Part shown: piece after piece, positions 7,892-15,062 of the stretch
Position numbering within the stretch: position 1 is the first letter of the stretch
Layout: every line of letters begins with the position of its first letter
Origin: Dwaynesavagella gallinarum
Lineage (GTDB): Bacteria > Bacillota > Clostridia > Clostridiales > Clostridiaceae
Reading direction: 5' to 3'
NCBI GenBank assembly: GCA_019120235.1
Contig: DWVN01000017.1
Span: 1-19,447, forward strand
DNA: 19,447 bases
The notes under the pieces: generated by a model
Told to the model about the DNA's origin: nothing
What the model saw: only the letters and a program-made list of their open reading frames with translations
Database searches by the model: none
Position numbers and translations under genes: made by a program

Positions 7892-8695
7892 ATGCAAAAT
7901 TTATTAAATATAATTAATTCAAAAATAAATAATTTAGATTCAAATATAGAAGAACTTTTATATGACGAATTTTTACTAACTTTACAAGACATAAAAAAAG
8001 ACTTTAAAAATAATTCAGAAATAGATTTGAAAAAATATTTTAATAAATTAAATGCCATACAAAATGTCAAAAAAAATATATCTTCATACCTCAATTCATA
8101 CAATCCCGAATTAGAATCTAATCAAAGTAATAACGAAAATATAGAATTAGATGAAGCTATATCAGTATCATCAAATATTTCACCAAAACCAAATTTTAAA
8201 GATTTAGAATCAAAAATAAAAACTTTCACAAATATACCTGAAGACAACTATTACTTTTATAACTTAAATGAAAATTATGGAGAAGTTGAAGACAAATTAA
8301 ATCTAACGTATTCATTAAAAAAACTCGAAGATTTCAATTTATTTTCAATTAAAATAAGTGGATTAAAATTATTTGACAATGTTTTTTTAGGTAGAACACT
8401 TAGTGAATCTATGGTAAAACTTTTGTCTTTTTTATTCATGCTAAATGAAAAACCTTTCATAACTATTTGTGAGAAAAATTCAAAATATTTTTCCACATCA
8501 CCATCAAATATGAAAAGAGCTATCACTTTGAAAGAAAACAAATGCTATTTTGAATCAAATGTTGATGAAAGTGAAGCTTATGAAATGATAAAATCATTTT
8601 TAGATCATATAAATATAAAACTTTCAGCATGTAAAGTACTTTTAAGTTGTTCTACAACTAAACCTAACGAAAGTTATATAACTTTTGTTCTATAA
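7892..8695 (+). CDS. Unrecognised 267-residue cytoplasmic protein
   Basis: ATG has AGAGG 7 bases upstream and the frame is free of neighbours. No signal peptide or membrane span is seen. Residues 1-70 are Leu/Ile/Asn/Lys-rich with heptad-like spacing and may form a coiled coil (SKINNLDSNIEELLYDEFLL). About 75-110 is an Asn/Ser-rich linker. The rest looks like a compact alpha/beta domain containing FLGRTLSESMVKLLSFLFML and, near the end, YFESNVDESEAYEMIKSFLDHI. I cannot assign a family. It is a lone plus-strand gene divergent from the secreted-protein/ABC operon, with which it shares a 178-bp control region. No DNA-binding helix-turn-helix was recognised, so a regulator role is not supported. 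A hairpin terminator follows the stop. Confidence 0.75.
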   Translation: MQNLLNIINSKINNLDSNIEELLYDEFLLTLQDIKKDFKNNSEIDLKKYFNKLNAIQNVKKNISSYLNSYNPELESNQSNNENIELDEAISVSSNISPKPNFKDLESKIKTFTNIPEDNYYFYNLNENYGEVEDKLNLTYSLKKLEDFNLFSIKISGLKLFDNVFLGRTLSESMVKLLSFLFMLNEKPFITICEKNSKYFSTSPSNMKRAITLKENKCYFESNVDESEAYEMIKSFLDHINIKLSACKVLLSCSTTKPNESYITFVL

Positions 8696-8710
8696 TTAAA
8701 TAAAATAAAA

Positions 8711-8734
8711 GGGCAACATAAACATATGTTGCCT
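8711..8734. terminator. Bidirectional terminator between convergent genes
   Basis: A 9-bp perfect stem (8712-8720 with 8725-8733), a 4-base loop and a possible G-T closing pair. It lies 15 bases after the 267-residue gene and 13 bases after the stop of the minus-strand gene. The T-rich flank is better on the minus strand (CTTTTATTTTATTT). Confidence 0.75.
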
Positions 8735-8746
8735 TATCTATACCTG

Positions 8747-8983
8747 CTAATATTCAATATCCAATATACATATACCATTATCATCTACGTAATAGTATAC
8801 GAATTCTACCATAAATTCATTTTCAAGTCTTACTCTTATTCTATAATACATGTTTCCTAAAAAATCAAAAACATCTCTATATGTATATTCAATAATATCA
8901 TAATTCAAAATATCTTGCACTTTTTCTAAAAATATTTCTTCATCTTTAAACCTCTTACACAAAAGAGTATCCAATACTTCCAC
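8747..8983 (-). CDS. Unknown acidic 78-residue protein
   Basis: GTG start at 8983 with GGGGG 7 bases upstream, an unusually strong ribosome site that supports translation. The protein is acidic and aromatic, with no signal peptide or membrane span: an N-terminal helix-like part (1-28) and then strand-like stretches (RDVFDFLGNMYYRIRVRLE, then EFMVEFVYYYVDDNG). That pattern suggests a small alpha-plus-beta domain, but I recognise no family. It ends at TAG just before the hairpin shared with the convergent 267-residue gene. Its 5' neighbour, the DJ-1 gene, is 127 bp away on the same strand with no terminator seen between them, so read-through from there is possible. Confidence 0.7.
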   Translation of the reverse strand: MEVLDTLLCKRFKDEEIFLEKVQDILNYDIIEYTYRDVFDFLGNMYYRIRVRLENEFMVEFVYYYVDDNGICILDIEY

Positions 8984-9110
8984 TTTTCTTCCCCCTTATT
9001 ACATGATAAAAACAAAAAACGTTCGACAAGTATAATAAAACATCTACAATAATTTTAATTGTATTAATTATATAAACATATATAGATTTTTACAACATTT
9101 TTATATCATA

Positions 9111-9653
9111 TCATATAATCATTTTACTTTCTAACTCTTTACTCTCTCTCTCATTTTTTAAGACTGAAACTAATTTAAACCCAAACTCAAATAACGAACC
9201 AACACAATTAGACGTTATTATATTTTTATCTTGAACAACTTTTTGTTTTAAATATATACCATTCTTTATAGACTCCTGAAATCCTTCATAACATGTAAAA
9301 CTATTACCGTCTAATATGCCCGCATCATCCAAAATAACAGATGCAGCACAAATAGCAGCTACATATCTATTACTTGAATAAAAATAATTTATTACTTTAT
9401 ATATAGGTTCAAATTCTCTTATGTTATTTACTCCTTGAACTCCTCCAGGAAAAATTATCATTTTAAATTCTGAAAACTCAATGTCATTAAATTTTTTATC
9501 ACATATTGTTTTTATACCATGAGCTCCTGTAACTTCCAAAGAATCTGCAATAGAAATCATAGTAACTTCAATTTCAGCTCTTCTTAAAATATCAATTACT
9601 CCAATAGCTTCTATTTCTTCAAAACCATCTGCTAAAAATATACACGTTTTTAT
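9111..9653 (-). CDS. DJ-1/PfpI family protein, apparently initiating at AUA
   Basis: The frame encodes a full-length DJ-1-type protein of 180 residues if it begins at the ATA codon 9651-9653. It has the family N terminus (KTCIFLADGFEEIEAIGVID), with the conserved glutamate at E15, the FPGG turn (68-71) and the nucleophile cysteine C102 in AAICAAS. The first standard start in frame is ATG at 9560, codon 32. Using it would delete the first strand, the helix and the conserved glutamate. An ideal GGGAGG lies 8 bases before the ATA, and an in-frame TAA lies just upstream. So either AUA is used, or an ATG-to-ATA change has crippled the gene. Family members act as glyoxalase/deglycase-like enzymes, chaperones or amidases. 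The role here is unknown. Confidence 0.88.
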   Translation of the reverse strand: MKTCIFLADGFEEIEAIGVIDILRRAEIEVTMISIADSLEVTGAHGIKTICDKKFNDIEFSEFKMIIFPGGVQGVNNIREFEPIYKVINYFYSSNRYVAAICAASVILDDAGILDGNSFTCYEGFQESIKNGIYLKQKVVQDKNIITSNCVGSLFEFGFKLVSVLKNERESKELESKMII

Positions 9654-9660
9654 ATCTTAC

Positions 9661-9667
9661 ACCTCCC
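9661..9667 (-). promoter_or_regulatory. Strong ribosome site deciding the AUA start of the DJ-1 gene
   Basis: On the minus strand GGGAGGT lies 8 bases before ATA at 9653-9651. No ATG, GTG or TTG in the DJ-1 frame occurs between the in-frame TAA upstream and codon 32, so this site fits only the ATA. Confidence 0.75.
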
Positions 9668-9716
9668 ACCATAATTTAATATATAAATAATTTATAAATT
9701 ATGATATAATTTATAG

Positions 9717-9801
9717 AGTTACATGTTATGTTACTTTGGTTTTCCGTATATTAATTAAACATATTCTTCTCCTACTTTTACCTGGAACATATCATGTAAC
9801 T
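9717..9801 (-). repeat. Long-loop inverted repeat in the dut to DJ-1 leader
   Basis: Two 16-base arms, 9717-9732 and 9786-9801, are complementary with one mismatch and enclose 53 bases. In RNA read from dut towards the DJ-1 gene they would close a stem around a loop that holds an AGGAG/ATG/TTT/AAT/TAA mini-frame and a smaller AT-rich palindrome. It could be a structured leader or a dut 3' stem. I do not recognise a riboswitch class. Confidence 0.5.
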
Positions 9802-9809
9802 ACACTTCT

Positions 9810-10244
9810 TTACACTCCGCTAGATCCAAATCCATTTTTTCCTCTGTCAGTTTCATAATCAATACTATCTACTTTAGTTATTTTTACTTTGTATATAGGT
9901 TTTAAAACCATTTGCGCTATTTTCATGCCTTCTTCAACCAAAAAATCATTTTTACCATGATTTATTACAATAACCTTTATTTCTCCTCTGTATCCCTCAT
10001 CTATTGTTCCAGGTGAATTTAATAAAGTTATACCATTATTTAATGCAAGACCACTTTTAGGCCTTATTTGAATTTCTGTGTCTTTAGGTAGTTCGATACT
10101 TATTCCTATACGTATTAATTGACTTTCACCACTTTTAATAACCTTTCTATCAACGGAAAATATATCCATTCCCGCATCACCTGAGTTTGCAAATTCTGGT
10201 AACTTGGAGTTTTCGTATAAAAGCTTAATTTTTAGTTCATACAT
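9810..10244 (-). CDS. dut: Deoxyuridine 5'-triphosphate nucleotidohydrolase (dUTPase)
   Basis: Hydrolyses dUTP to dUMP and pyrophosphate, keeping uracil out of DNA and feeding dTMP synthesis. The 144 residues fit a trimeric dUTPase. All five motifs are visible: GDAGMDIFS (22-30), RPKSGLA (61-67), PGTIDEGYRGEIKVI (78-92) with the catalytic aspartate region, MKIAQMVL (107-114) and the C-terminal DRGKNGFGSSG (133-143). ATG has AAGAGG 8 bases upstream. The stop TAA is followed 8 bases later by one arm of a long inverted repeat. Such genes occur both in chromosomes and in phages. No phage gene surrounds this one, so a chromosomal copy is likely. Confidence 0.97.
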   Translation of the reverse strand: MYELKIKLLYENSKLPEFANSGDAGMDIFSVDRKVIKSGESQLIRIGISIELPKDTEIQIRPKSGLALNNGITLLNSPGTIDEGYRGEIKVIVINHGKNDFLVEEGMKIAQMVLKPIYKVKITKVDSIDYETDRGKNGFGSSGV

Positions 10245-10278
10245 AGCAATATCCTCTTAAAGTTTTTTATTTTTTATT

Positions 10279-10307
10279 ATTATAGACTTATTTGGTAAAT
10301 TTTTAAA
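10279..10307 (-). promoter_or_regulatory. Candidate dut promoter
   Basis: On the minus strand TTTAAA (10307-10302), a 17-base spacer and a consensus TATAAT (10284-10279). It lies in the gap between the upstream unknown gene and dut, 34 bases before the dut ATG. The -35 is weak and the AT-rich background makes chance matches common. Confidence 0.45.
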
Positions 10308-10327
10308 CAAATAAAAATATAACCATC

Positions 10328-11230
10328 TTATTTTAAAAATATATTATTAGAATTTGACGGTAACTTTTTCATATCCAAATTAAGATTATTTATTTTAACT
10401 TCTATACAATCATCAATAAATCTCACGCTATTTATATCAAGGTCTAAATTCAAATTGTTTAGTGATTTTAATATATCCTTTACAAAAATTTTTATGGGAA
10501 TATGTTCAATATTTACTCCTGGAAAAATAGAATTTATTATTTTTAATTGCACATATAATAAATTTTCTTTTAAATCTTTTATATTAATTGAAACATCTCC
10601 AATTTCAAAAGAATTCACTATTATACCTTTCAAATATACAGCTTGACTAACATCTATTCCTGAAATCATTACACTATCTGTTCTAATAAAATCTCTTATA
10701 AATGACATTATATCATCACCAGAAAGTTTCAAAATTGTTTGTGTAAGTCTCAAAAATAATCCCCCTCTACCTTTTTGTTTTAATTTATTAGTATTATTTT
10801 TTATAAAAATCTCATCTGCAACAATATTAATAAAACCACTATTTGTGCAAATTTTTCTTATAAAAAATTGAGTATTAAAATTTTTTATATGTTCATTTAA
10901 ATCAAAAATAAATATACATCTATTCTTCTTATTTTCTTTAACAAACTCAATTGGAATAAATTTAGTAAAAATATCTAAAAACGTTTTTGGAATAGACATG
11001 CATTTAAAACTTAATTTATTAATTTCAACGTAAATTTTATTTTCTAAAACTTTTAATATTTTAAAATCTAAATTAATATTTTTAAATATTCTATATCTAA
11101 TATTTTTTATAATTATACTTTTATTAATTTTAATATCTTCAATTAAAACATTTTTACTTGTTAATGCACGTTTTAAAATATCTAATAAATCCGTTTCGCT
11201 AATCGTGATAGAGATATTACTTAATTTCAT
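10328..11230 (-). CDS. Unknown protein with an internal duplication
   Basis: The 300-residue protein is rich in Ile, Lys and Asn, with alternating hydrophobic residues typical of beta strands. It has no clear signal peptide or membrane span. Residues about 27-71 and 186-231 align with each other: both have a V-x-I start, an I-x-I/L-K centre, a K/E-N-x-x-Y-V pattern and a final I. This suggests two related beta-rich halves joined by a basic linker (149-157, KLKQKGRGG). Lipid-binding or DUF2993-like folds have this texture, but that is a guess. ATG at 11230 is chosen because GGGAG lies 7 bases upstream; TTG one codon earlier is less well placed. It is followed by dut and preceded by a terminator. 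Confidence 0.72.
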   Translation of the reverse strand: MKLSNISITISETDLLDILKRALTSKNVLIEDIKINKSIIIKNIRYRIFKNINLDFKILKVLENKIYVEINKLSFKCMSIPKTFLDIFTKFIPIEFVKENKKNRCIFIFDLNEHIKNFNTQFFIRKICTNSGFINIVADEIFIKNNTNKLKQKGRGGLFLRLTQTILKLSGDDIMSFIRDFIRTDSVMISGIDVSQAVYLKGIIVNSFEIGDVSINIKDLKENLLYVQLKIINSIFPGVNIEHIPIKIFVKDILKSLNNLNLDLDINSVRFIDDCIEVKINNLNLDMKKLPSNSNNIFLK

Positions 11231-11258
11231 CAATCATCTCCCACTTCAAAAAAATAAA

Positions 11259-11290
11259 AAGCATACATCTTAATAATTAGATATATGCTT
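11259..11290 (-). terminator. Terminator of the 952-residue repeat-protein gene
   Basis: Arms of 12 bases at 11259-11270 and 11279-11290 pair with one G-T wobble around an 8-base loop. On the minus strand the stem is followed by TTTATTTTTTT, 18 bases past the stop codon. Confidence 0.82.
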
Positions 11291-11308
11291 AACTTCAATA
11301 AATGTATT

Positions 11309-14167
11309 CTATTTTAATTGTTTTTCCAAAGATTTAAATTTTAAATTTGTGAACATTTTTTCTACAACAATTTTTAACGCCTTATTTAAATCTTCTGTTT
11401 TTAAAGTTTTATTAAAATCATTCAACCATATATTTAAACTTTGTTCACTTGGATTAATTCCAAAAATTACATTATATAAAATTTTAATCTTTTCAGAGTT
11501 ATCAACATATTTTTTCATAAACTCTTTCTCATTGAGAATATTTAATACAAAATTTCTTAAATCAACTTCTTTCTTTTTAATTTTGTTATGCCAAAACCAA
11601 AATTCAGCCTCATCTGCAAATTCAAAATTATTCTCATCTACATTCAAACCATTTTTAACCTTAATATATGTCTTAGATATAAAATTTTTAATATCATCTT
11701 TTGACTCTTTGCAATCAAATTCAGGAATTTTAAATTCAACTAAACAACCTCTATCATTTTTTACATGAAGCTTTAAATCTTTATATTTTTTATATGGAAT
11801 TAATTTATCAACTACAATATAATTGTCATCAATTCTACTTTCAATTCCAGCAACATAACAAACACTTTTATTAAAATTCATTGATTTATCTAAATTATGT
11901 TCAAATTTAAAATATCCATCTCCAAACTCCATAGAATTTATATCAATTTTTTGTGCAGTTCTAAATTGATCTTTATTTTCAACATTCTCTATATTTTTGA
12001 CTTCATTTTTAACTTCATAATTTTTAAGTTTATTATTAAATTCTAATGTATAACTTTCTAAAACCCCATTTCTGAAAACACTAATACCTATTAAATATTT
12101 TCCTCCATCTTTAAGAGAAAAATTTAAAGGAATTATCAACTCATTATTATCATTTAAACTTAAATTCATAATTTTATCGGAAATTATTTCATTTCCATCA
12201 TCAATACATTTCAAACTATTTATTTCAATCTTATCTATATTTGATACGTCAATAAAATTTAAATTTAAAACTAATTTATTTTCATTTGTAAAATAAGACT
12301 CTACATTTTGTATTTTTTCATTTTCTTCAATGAATATTGGTATTACTTCAGAAAATTCAACACCATTAATTTTAATTTTCATACCATAACTACGGTCATT
12401 TAAAACTGCAGCTTTTAAATACACTATACCAACTTTGTTTAATATTTTTGTTTCTTTACTTTTATCAAGTAAATTAAAATTATTGTCATTCAAATCAAAA
12501 ATACTATCTATTTCAACCATATCACTAATATTTATTGAATCAACATTTTTAAAACAAACTTTAATCTCATGACTTGAAATTTTTGTGCTAGCACTTGCCC
12601 CTTTTAAACAAATATTATTATTTACAATAACTTTTAAGGTATTTTCCAATTCAATATCATTAATCTTAAATTTTATATAATAATTATTTTTAGTATCCAA
12701 AGTTTGATTTATAAAAACAGTTCCATTTAACTTTTCAATCATTGTATTATAACTAGATTTTAAAAAATTTTTTTCATTATCTCCTTCTTTAAAAACACCA
12801 ATAACTTTAACAGAATCAGTAATTTTTAATCCCTTTGCATTTTCAAGGGATATAAAAATTTTATTACTGATAATATCTGTTAAAGCACTAGAATTCATTA
12901 AATCAACTGGTATTACTTCAACACCAAATCCATTTATCATAAAATTATTAATTTTAAGCACAAGTTCATATGAATTGCTCGAATCAATTTTATCTAAAAT
13001 TGGAATTTCATTTACTTTGTTTGTTATCTTTGTCGGTGAAATTAAATTCTTTTCTTTATTTTTTATATCATATAAAGATATAACCTCTATTAAATCATCT
13101 TTGCTTAAATTATTAATACCACTCAAATCAACTCTTAATTCTTTTCCAATTTTTTCAACTGCAGTAATTTTAATTTTAGAAATATCCAAATTTTTAATAT
13201 GTACATCACAATCATCTTGTGGATCTAATTCAACACCATTCACCTTTAATCTAACTTTATATTTTTTATCTTTACTTAAAGTATTTTTTAAAATAATTTC
13301 TCCATTTAAATCAGATATATTATTTTTATTACAATCTAAATTCAACAATAAATTTTCATTTGGATTTAATTCGTCGTAAACACTAGCAACTTGAACTTTA
13401 TCGTTTACTGTTATTCCACTTTCTCCACTTATTGAAATATTTAATTTGTTTGAAATTTCAGATATTATATTAAAATTAACATTTCCTTTCAAATTCAAAT
13501 CTCTATAAGTTGGAGTCATATGAAAAGCATCTATTCCAACAATCTCTGAACCTTTTTTTATTAAAATTGTATAAGTAGATGTCGTTAAGTTTTCAATATC
13601 GTTTATGTATATACTTCCTTTTCCATTTGCATCTAATTTTGTACTTCCAACTTTTGCGTCATTCTTAAAAATAGTAACTTCTGAATCTCCAAGTAAAACA
13701 TTAGAATTTGAAATTTCTAAAGTATTTTTGTATTTATTGTAGACAACTTTAATATCTAAAACCTTGTAGCCATAATCAGTTTTATTAATTATTTTATATA
13801 TTTCTCCAAGCTCTTTTGTATTTAAAACTAATGTATAATTTTGATCTTTAAGATTAGAAACCACATTTCCTGATGAATCTAATAAAATATTATCTTTATT
13901 AGAAAATTTATACACTTCACTCTTATTTACAATTCTAGCGTCAATAATGTTTATATTTTCAGGAATTTCAACTAGCCTATATCTTCCATTTTTCATATCT
14001 GAATCATTTTCTTCCCTTATAAGTTTAAGCCCAATAACATCAACAATATCAACTTTATTAACTATTTTAGATAATGAATTTACAACAAATGTACTAGATA
14101 AAATTAATATCAATGCAGTTAATATAAAAATCATACTATTGACCAACAACCTGTGTTTGATTTTCAT
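11309..14167 (-). CDS. Large secreted or anchored repeat protein with a DUF4214-like C-terminal domain
   Basis: The 952 residues start with a basic N terminus and one hydrophobic segment (about 9-30) that lacks an obvious AxA site, so it is a signal anchor or a signal peptide. After a mixed region (31-220) come about five diverged units of some 95-100 residues (roughly 225-325, 326-425, 426-517, 518-617 and 618-714). Most of them share a D/V-x-V-E/K-V-I-S-x-Y/F-D centre, and the units end in KVNGVEL, KINDIEL, KINGVEF or FRNGVLE. These look like beta-sandwich surface repeats. The last 125 residues (about 826-945) have paired helices with FWFWHNKI, NILNEKEF, LYNVIFGINPSEQSLNIWLNDFN, recalling DUF4214. 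ATG has AAGGAG 9 bases upstream. It is flanked by its own terminator and that of the amidase gene. Function is unknown; a surface or adhesion role is inferred. Confidence 0.82.
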   Translation of the reverse strand: MKIKHRLLVNSMIFILTALILILSSTFVVNSLSKIVNKVDIVDVIGLKLIREENDSDMKNGRYRLVEIPENINIIDARIVNKSEVYKFSNKDNILLDSSGNVVSNLKDQNYTLVLNTKELGEIYKIINKTDYGYKVLDIKVVYNKYKNTLEISNSNVLLGDSEVTIFKNDAKVGSTKLDANGKGSIYINDIENLTTSTYTILIKKGSEIVGIDAFHMTPTYRDLNLKGNVNFNIISEISNKLNISISGESGITVNDKVQVASVYDELNPNENLLLNLDCNKNNISDLNGEIILKNTLSKDKKYKVRLKVNGVELDPQDDCDVHIKNLDISKIKITAVEKIGKELRVDLSGINNLSKDDLIEVISLYDIKNKEKNLISPTKITNKVNEIPILDKIDSSNSYELVLKINNFMINGFGVEVIPVDLMNSSALTDIISNKIFISLENAKGLKITDSVKVIGVFKEGDNEKNFLKSSYNTMIEKLNGTVFINQTLDTKNNYYIKFKINDIELENTLKVIVNNNICLKGASASTKISSHEIKVCFKNVDSINISDMVEIDSIFDLNDNNFNLLDKSKETKILNKVGIVYLKAAVLNDRSYGMKIKINGVEFSEVIPIFIEENEKIQNVESYFTNENKLVLNLNFIDVSNIDKIEINSLKCIDDGNEIISDKIMNLSLNDNNELIIPLNFSLKDGGKYLIGISVFRNGVLESYTLEFNNKLKNYEVKNEVKNIENVENKDQFRTAQKIDINSMEFGDGYFKFEHNLDKSMNFNKSVCYVAGIESRIDDNYIVVDKLIPYKKYKDLKLHVKNDRGCLVEFKIPEFDCKESKDDIKNFISKTYIKVKNGLNVDENNFEFADEAEFWFWHNKIKKKEVDLRNFVLNILNEKEFMKKYVDNSEKIKILYNVIFGINPSEQSLNIWLNDFNKTLKTEDLNKALKIVVEKMFTNLKFKSLEKQLK

Positions 14168-14256
14168 GTAATCTACTCCTTAAAAATATAATTAATGTTA
14201 GTATCTTAATTTTTCAAATTATAATAACTTAAAATTTTTTCCATTTATGAAATAAA

Positions 14257-14287
14257 AAAGCAGGCTGTTAACATAACAACCTGCTTT
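14257..14287 (-). terminator. Terminator of the amidase gene
   Basis: An 8-bp GC-containing stem (14257-14264 with 14280-14287), extended by an inner TGTT/AACA pairing. On the minus strand it is followed by TTTTTTATTT. It separates the amidase from the repeat-protein gene downstream. Confidence 0.88.
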
Positions 14288-14302
14288 CAATAAAAATTTT
14301 AA

Positions 14303-14986
14303 TTACTCTTCAATATCTTGTTCATCTTCATTTTTTAAAGATTGGTCAAAATCACCATTTGTTTCACTATCTTCAACTTTTATATCTTCTGAATCTGAAA
14401 AATACTTTTCACTAAAATCTCTGCAAACTTCCCAAATACCATTTTCTATTTCAAGTGCATTGCCTCCACTTTGAAGCAAATTTAAAATGGAATTTGTTAA
14501 ATCATAAAAGCCTTTCCAAATACTCCAATCATTTTTACTCATAGATTCTGGACAAACTTTTCTACTTGCATCATAATGTCTAACCATTTTATCAATAGTC
14601 AAATCATGTTTAATTAAAAGTTCTGCTGCAAGCCTCGCAAGTCCCAATATATTATTTTCATAATCAGAGTCTTTATTAACACACATTCCAATACCAATAC
14701 TATTATCGTTAGTTATTCCGTATTTTCCTCTTCCGTCTCCACAATGCCAAGCTCTATATTCTTCACCTACAAAATTGTATATTTTATACTCATTTCCTTC
14801 ATTTCCAACTAAATAGTGATAACTAGCATTATCAGATACATTTTCAAAAAAATTATAATGTCTGTCAAGACTAGAACCTTCATTCCAATTTCCTGTATCA
14901 TGAACTACTATATATTCTATTTCTTTATTTTCCCTGTTTGAAAAATTATTTGATATTAGTTTTTCTTTCAATAAATATTGTTTCAT
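14303..14986 (-). CDS. N-acetylmuramoyl-L-alanine amidase, Amidase_2 type, without a signal peptide
   Basis: Cleaves the bond between N-acetylmuramic acid and L-alanine in peptidoglycan. The 227 residues hold an Amidase_2 catalytic domain (about 1-165). It has H29 in VVHDTGN, SYHYLVG (56-62), AWHCGDGRG (79-87), NSIGIGMC (95-102), and H137 and C145 in MVRHYDASRKVCP, the expected zinc ligands H/H/C. The last 40 residues are acidic (many Asp/Glu) and probably disordered. There is no signal peptide, as in phage endolysins and some sporulation lysins, so the protein would act inside the mother cell or be released by lysis. ATG has AGAGG about 6 bases upstream. A strong terminator follows. No holin or phage genes are nearby. 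Confidence 0.93.
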   Translation of the reverse strand: MKQYLLKEKLISNNFSNRENKEIEYIVVHDTGNWNEGSSLDRHYNFFENVSDNASYHYLVGNEGNEYKIYNFVGEEYRAWHCGDGRGKYGITNDNSIGIGMCVNKDSDYENNILGLARLAAELLIKHDLTIDKMVRHYDASRKVCPESMSKNDWSIWKGFYDLTNSILNLLQSGGNALEIENGIWEVCRDFSEKYFSDSEDIKVEDSETNGDFDQSLKNEDEQDIEE

Positions 14987-15062
14987 TTTGCACCTCTAAA
15001 ATTACTTCATGCAAGATTAATATTTATGAAGATTCTATAAAAATATTACACTTTCTTTTATA

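Noticed and set aside
7867..8103. Minus-strand frames opposite the 267-residue gene (also 8275-8541)
   Set aside because: They are Phe/Ser/Lys-rich mirror frames without ribosome sites; the plus-strand frame has the better start and terminator.
9810..10244. dUTPase as a prophage marker
   Set aside because: All neighbours are chromosomal-type genes and no capsid, integrase or replication phage genes occur, so a chromosomal dut is simpler.
11349..11768. Plus-strand frames inside the 952-residue gene (also 12975-13379 and 13947-14171)
   Set aside because: They are Phe/Ser/Leu-rich antisense shadows of a long intact minus-strand gene, with no plausible ribosome sites.
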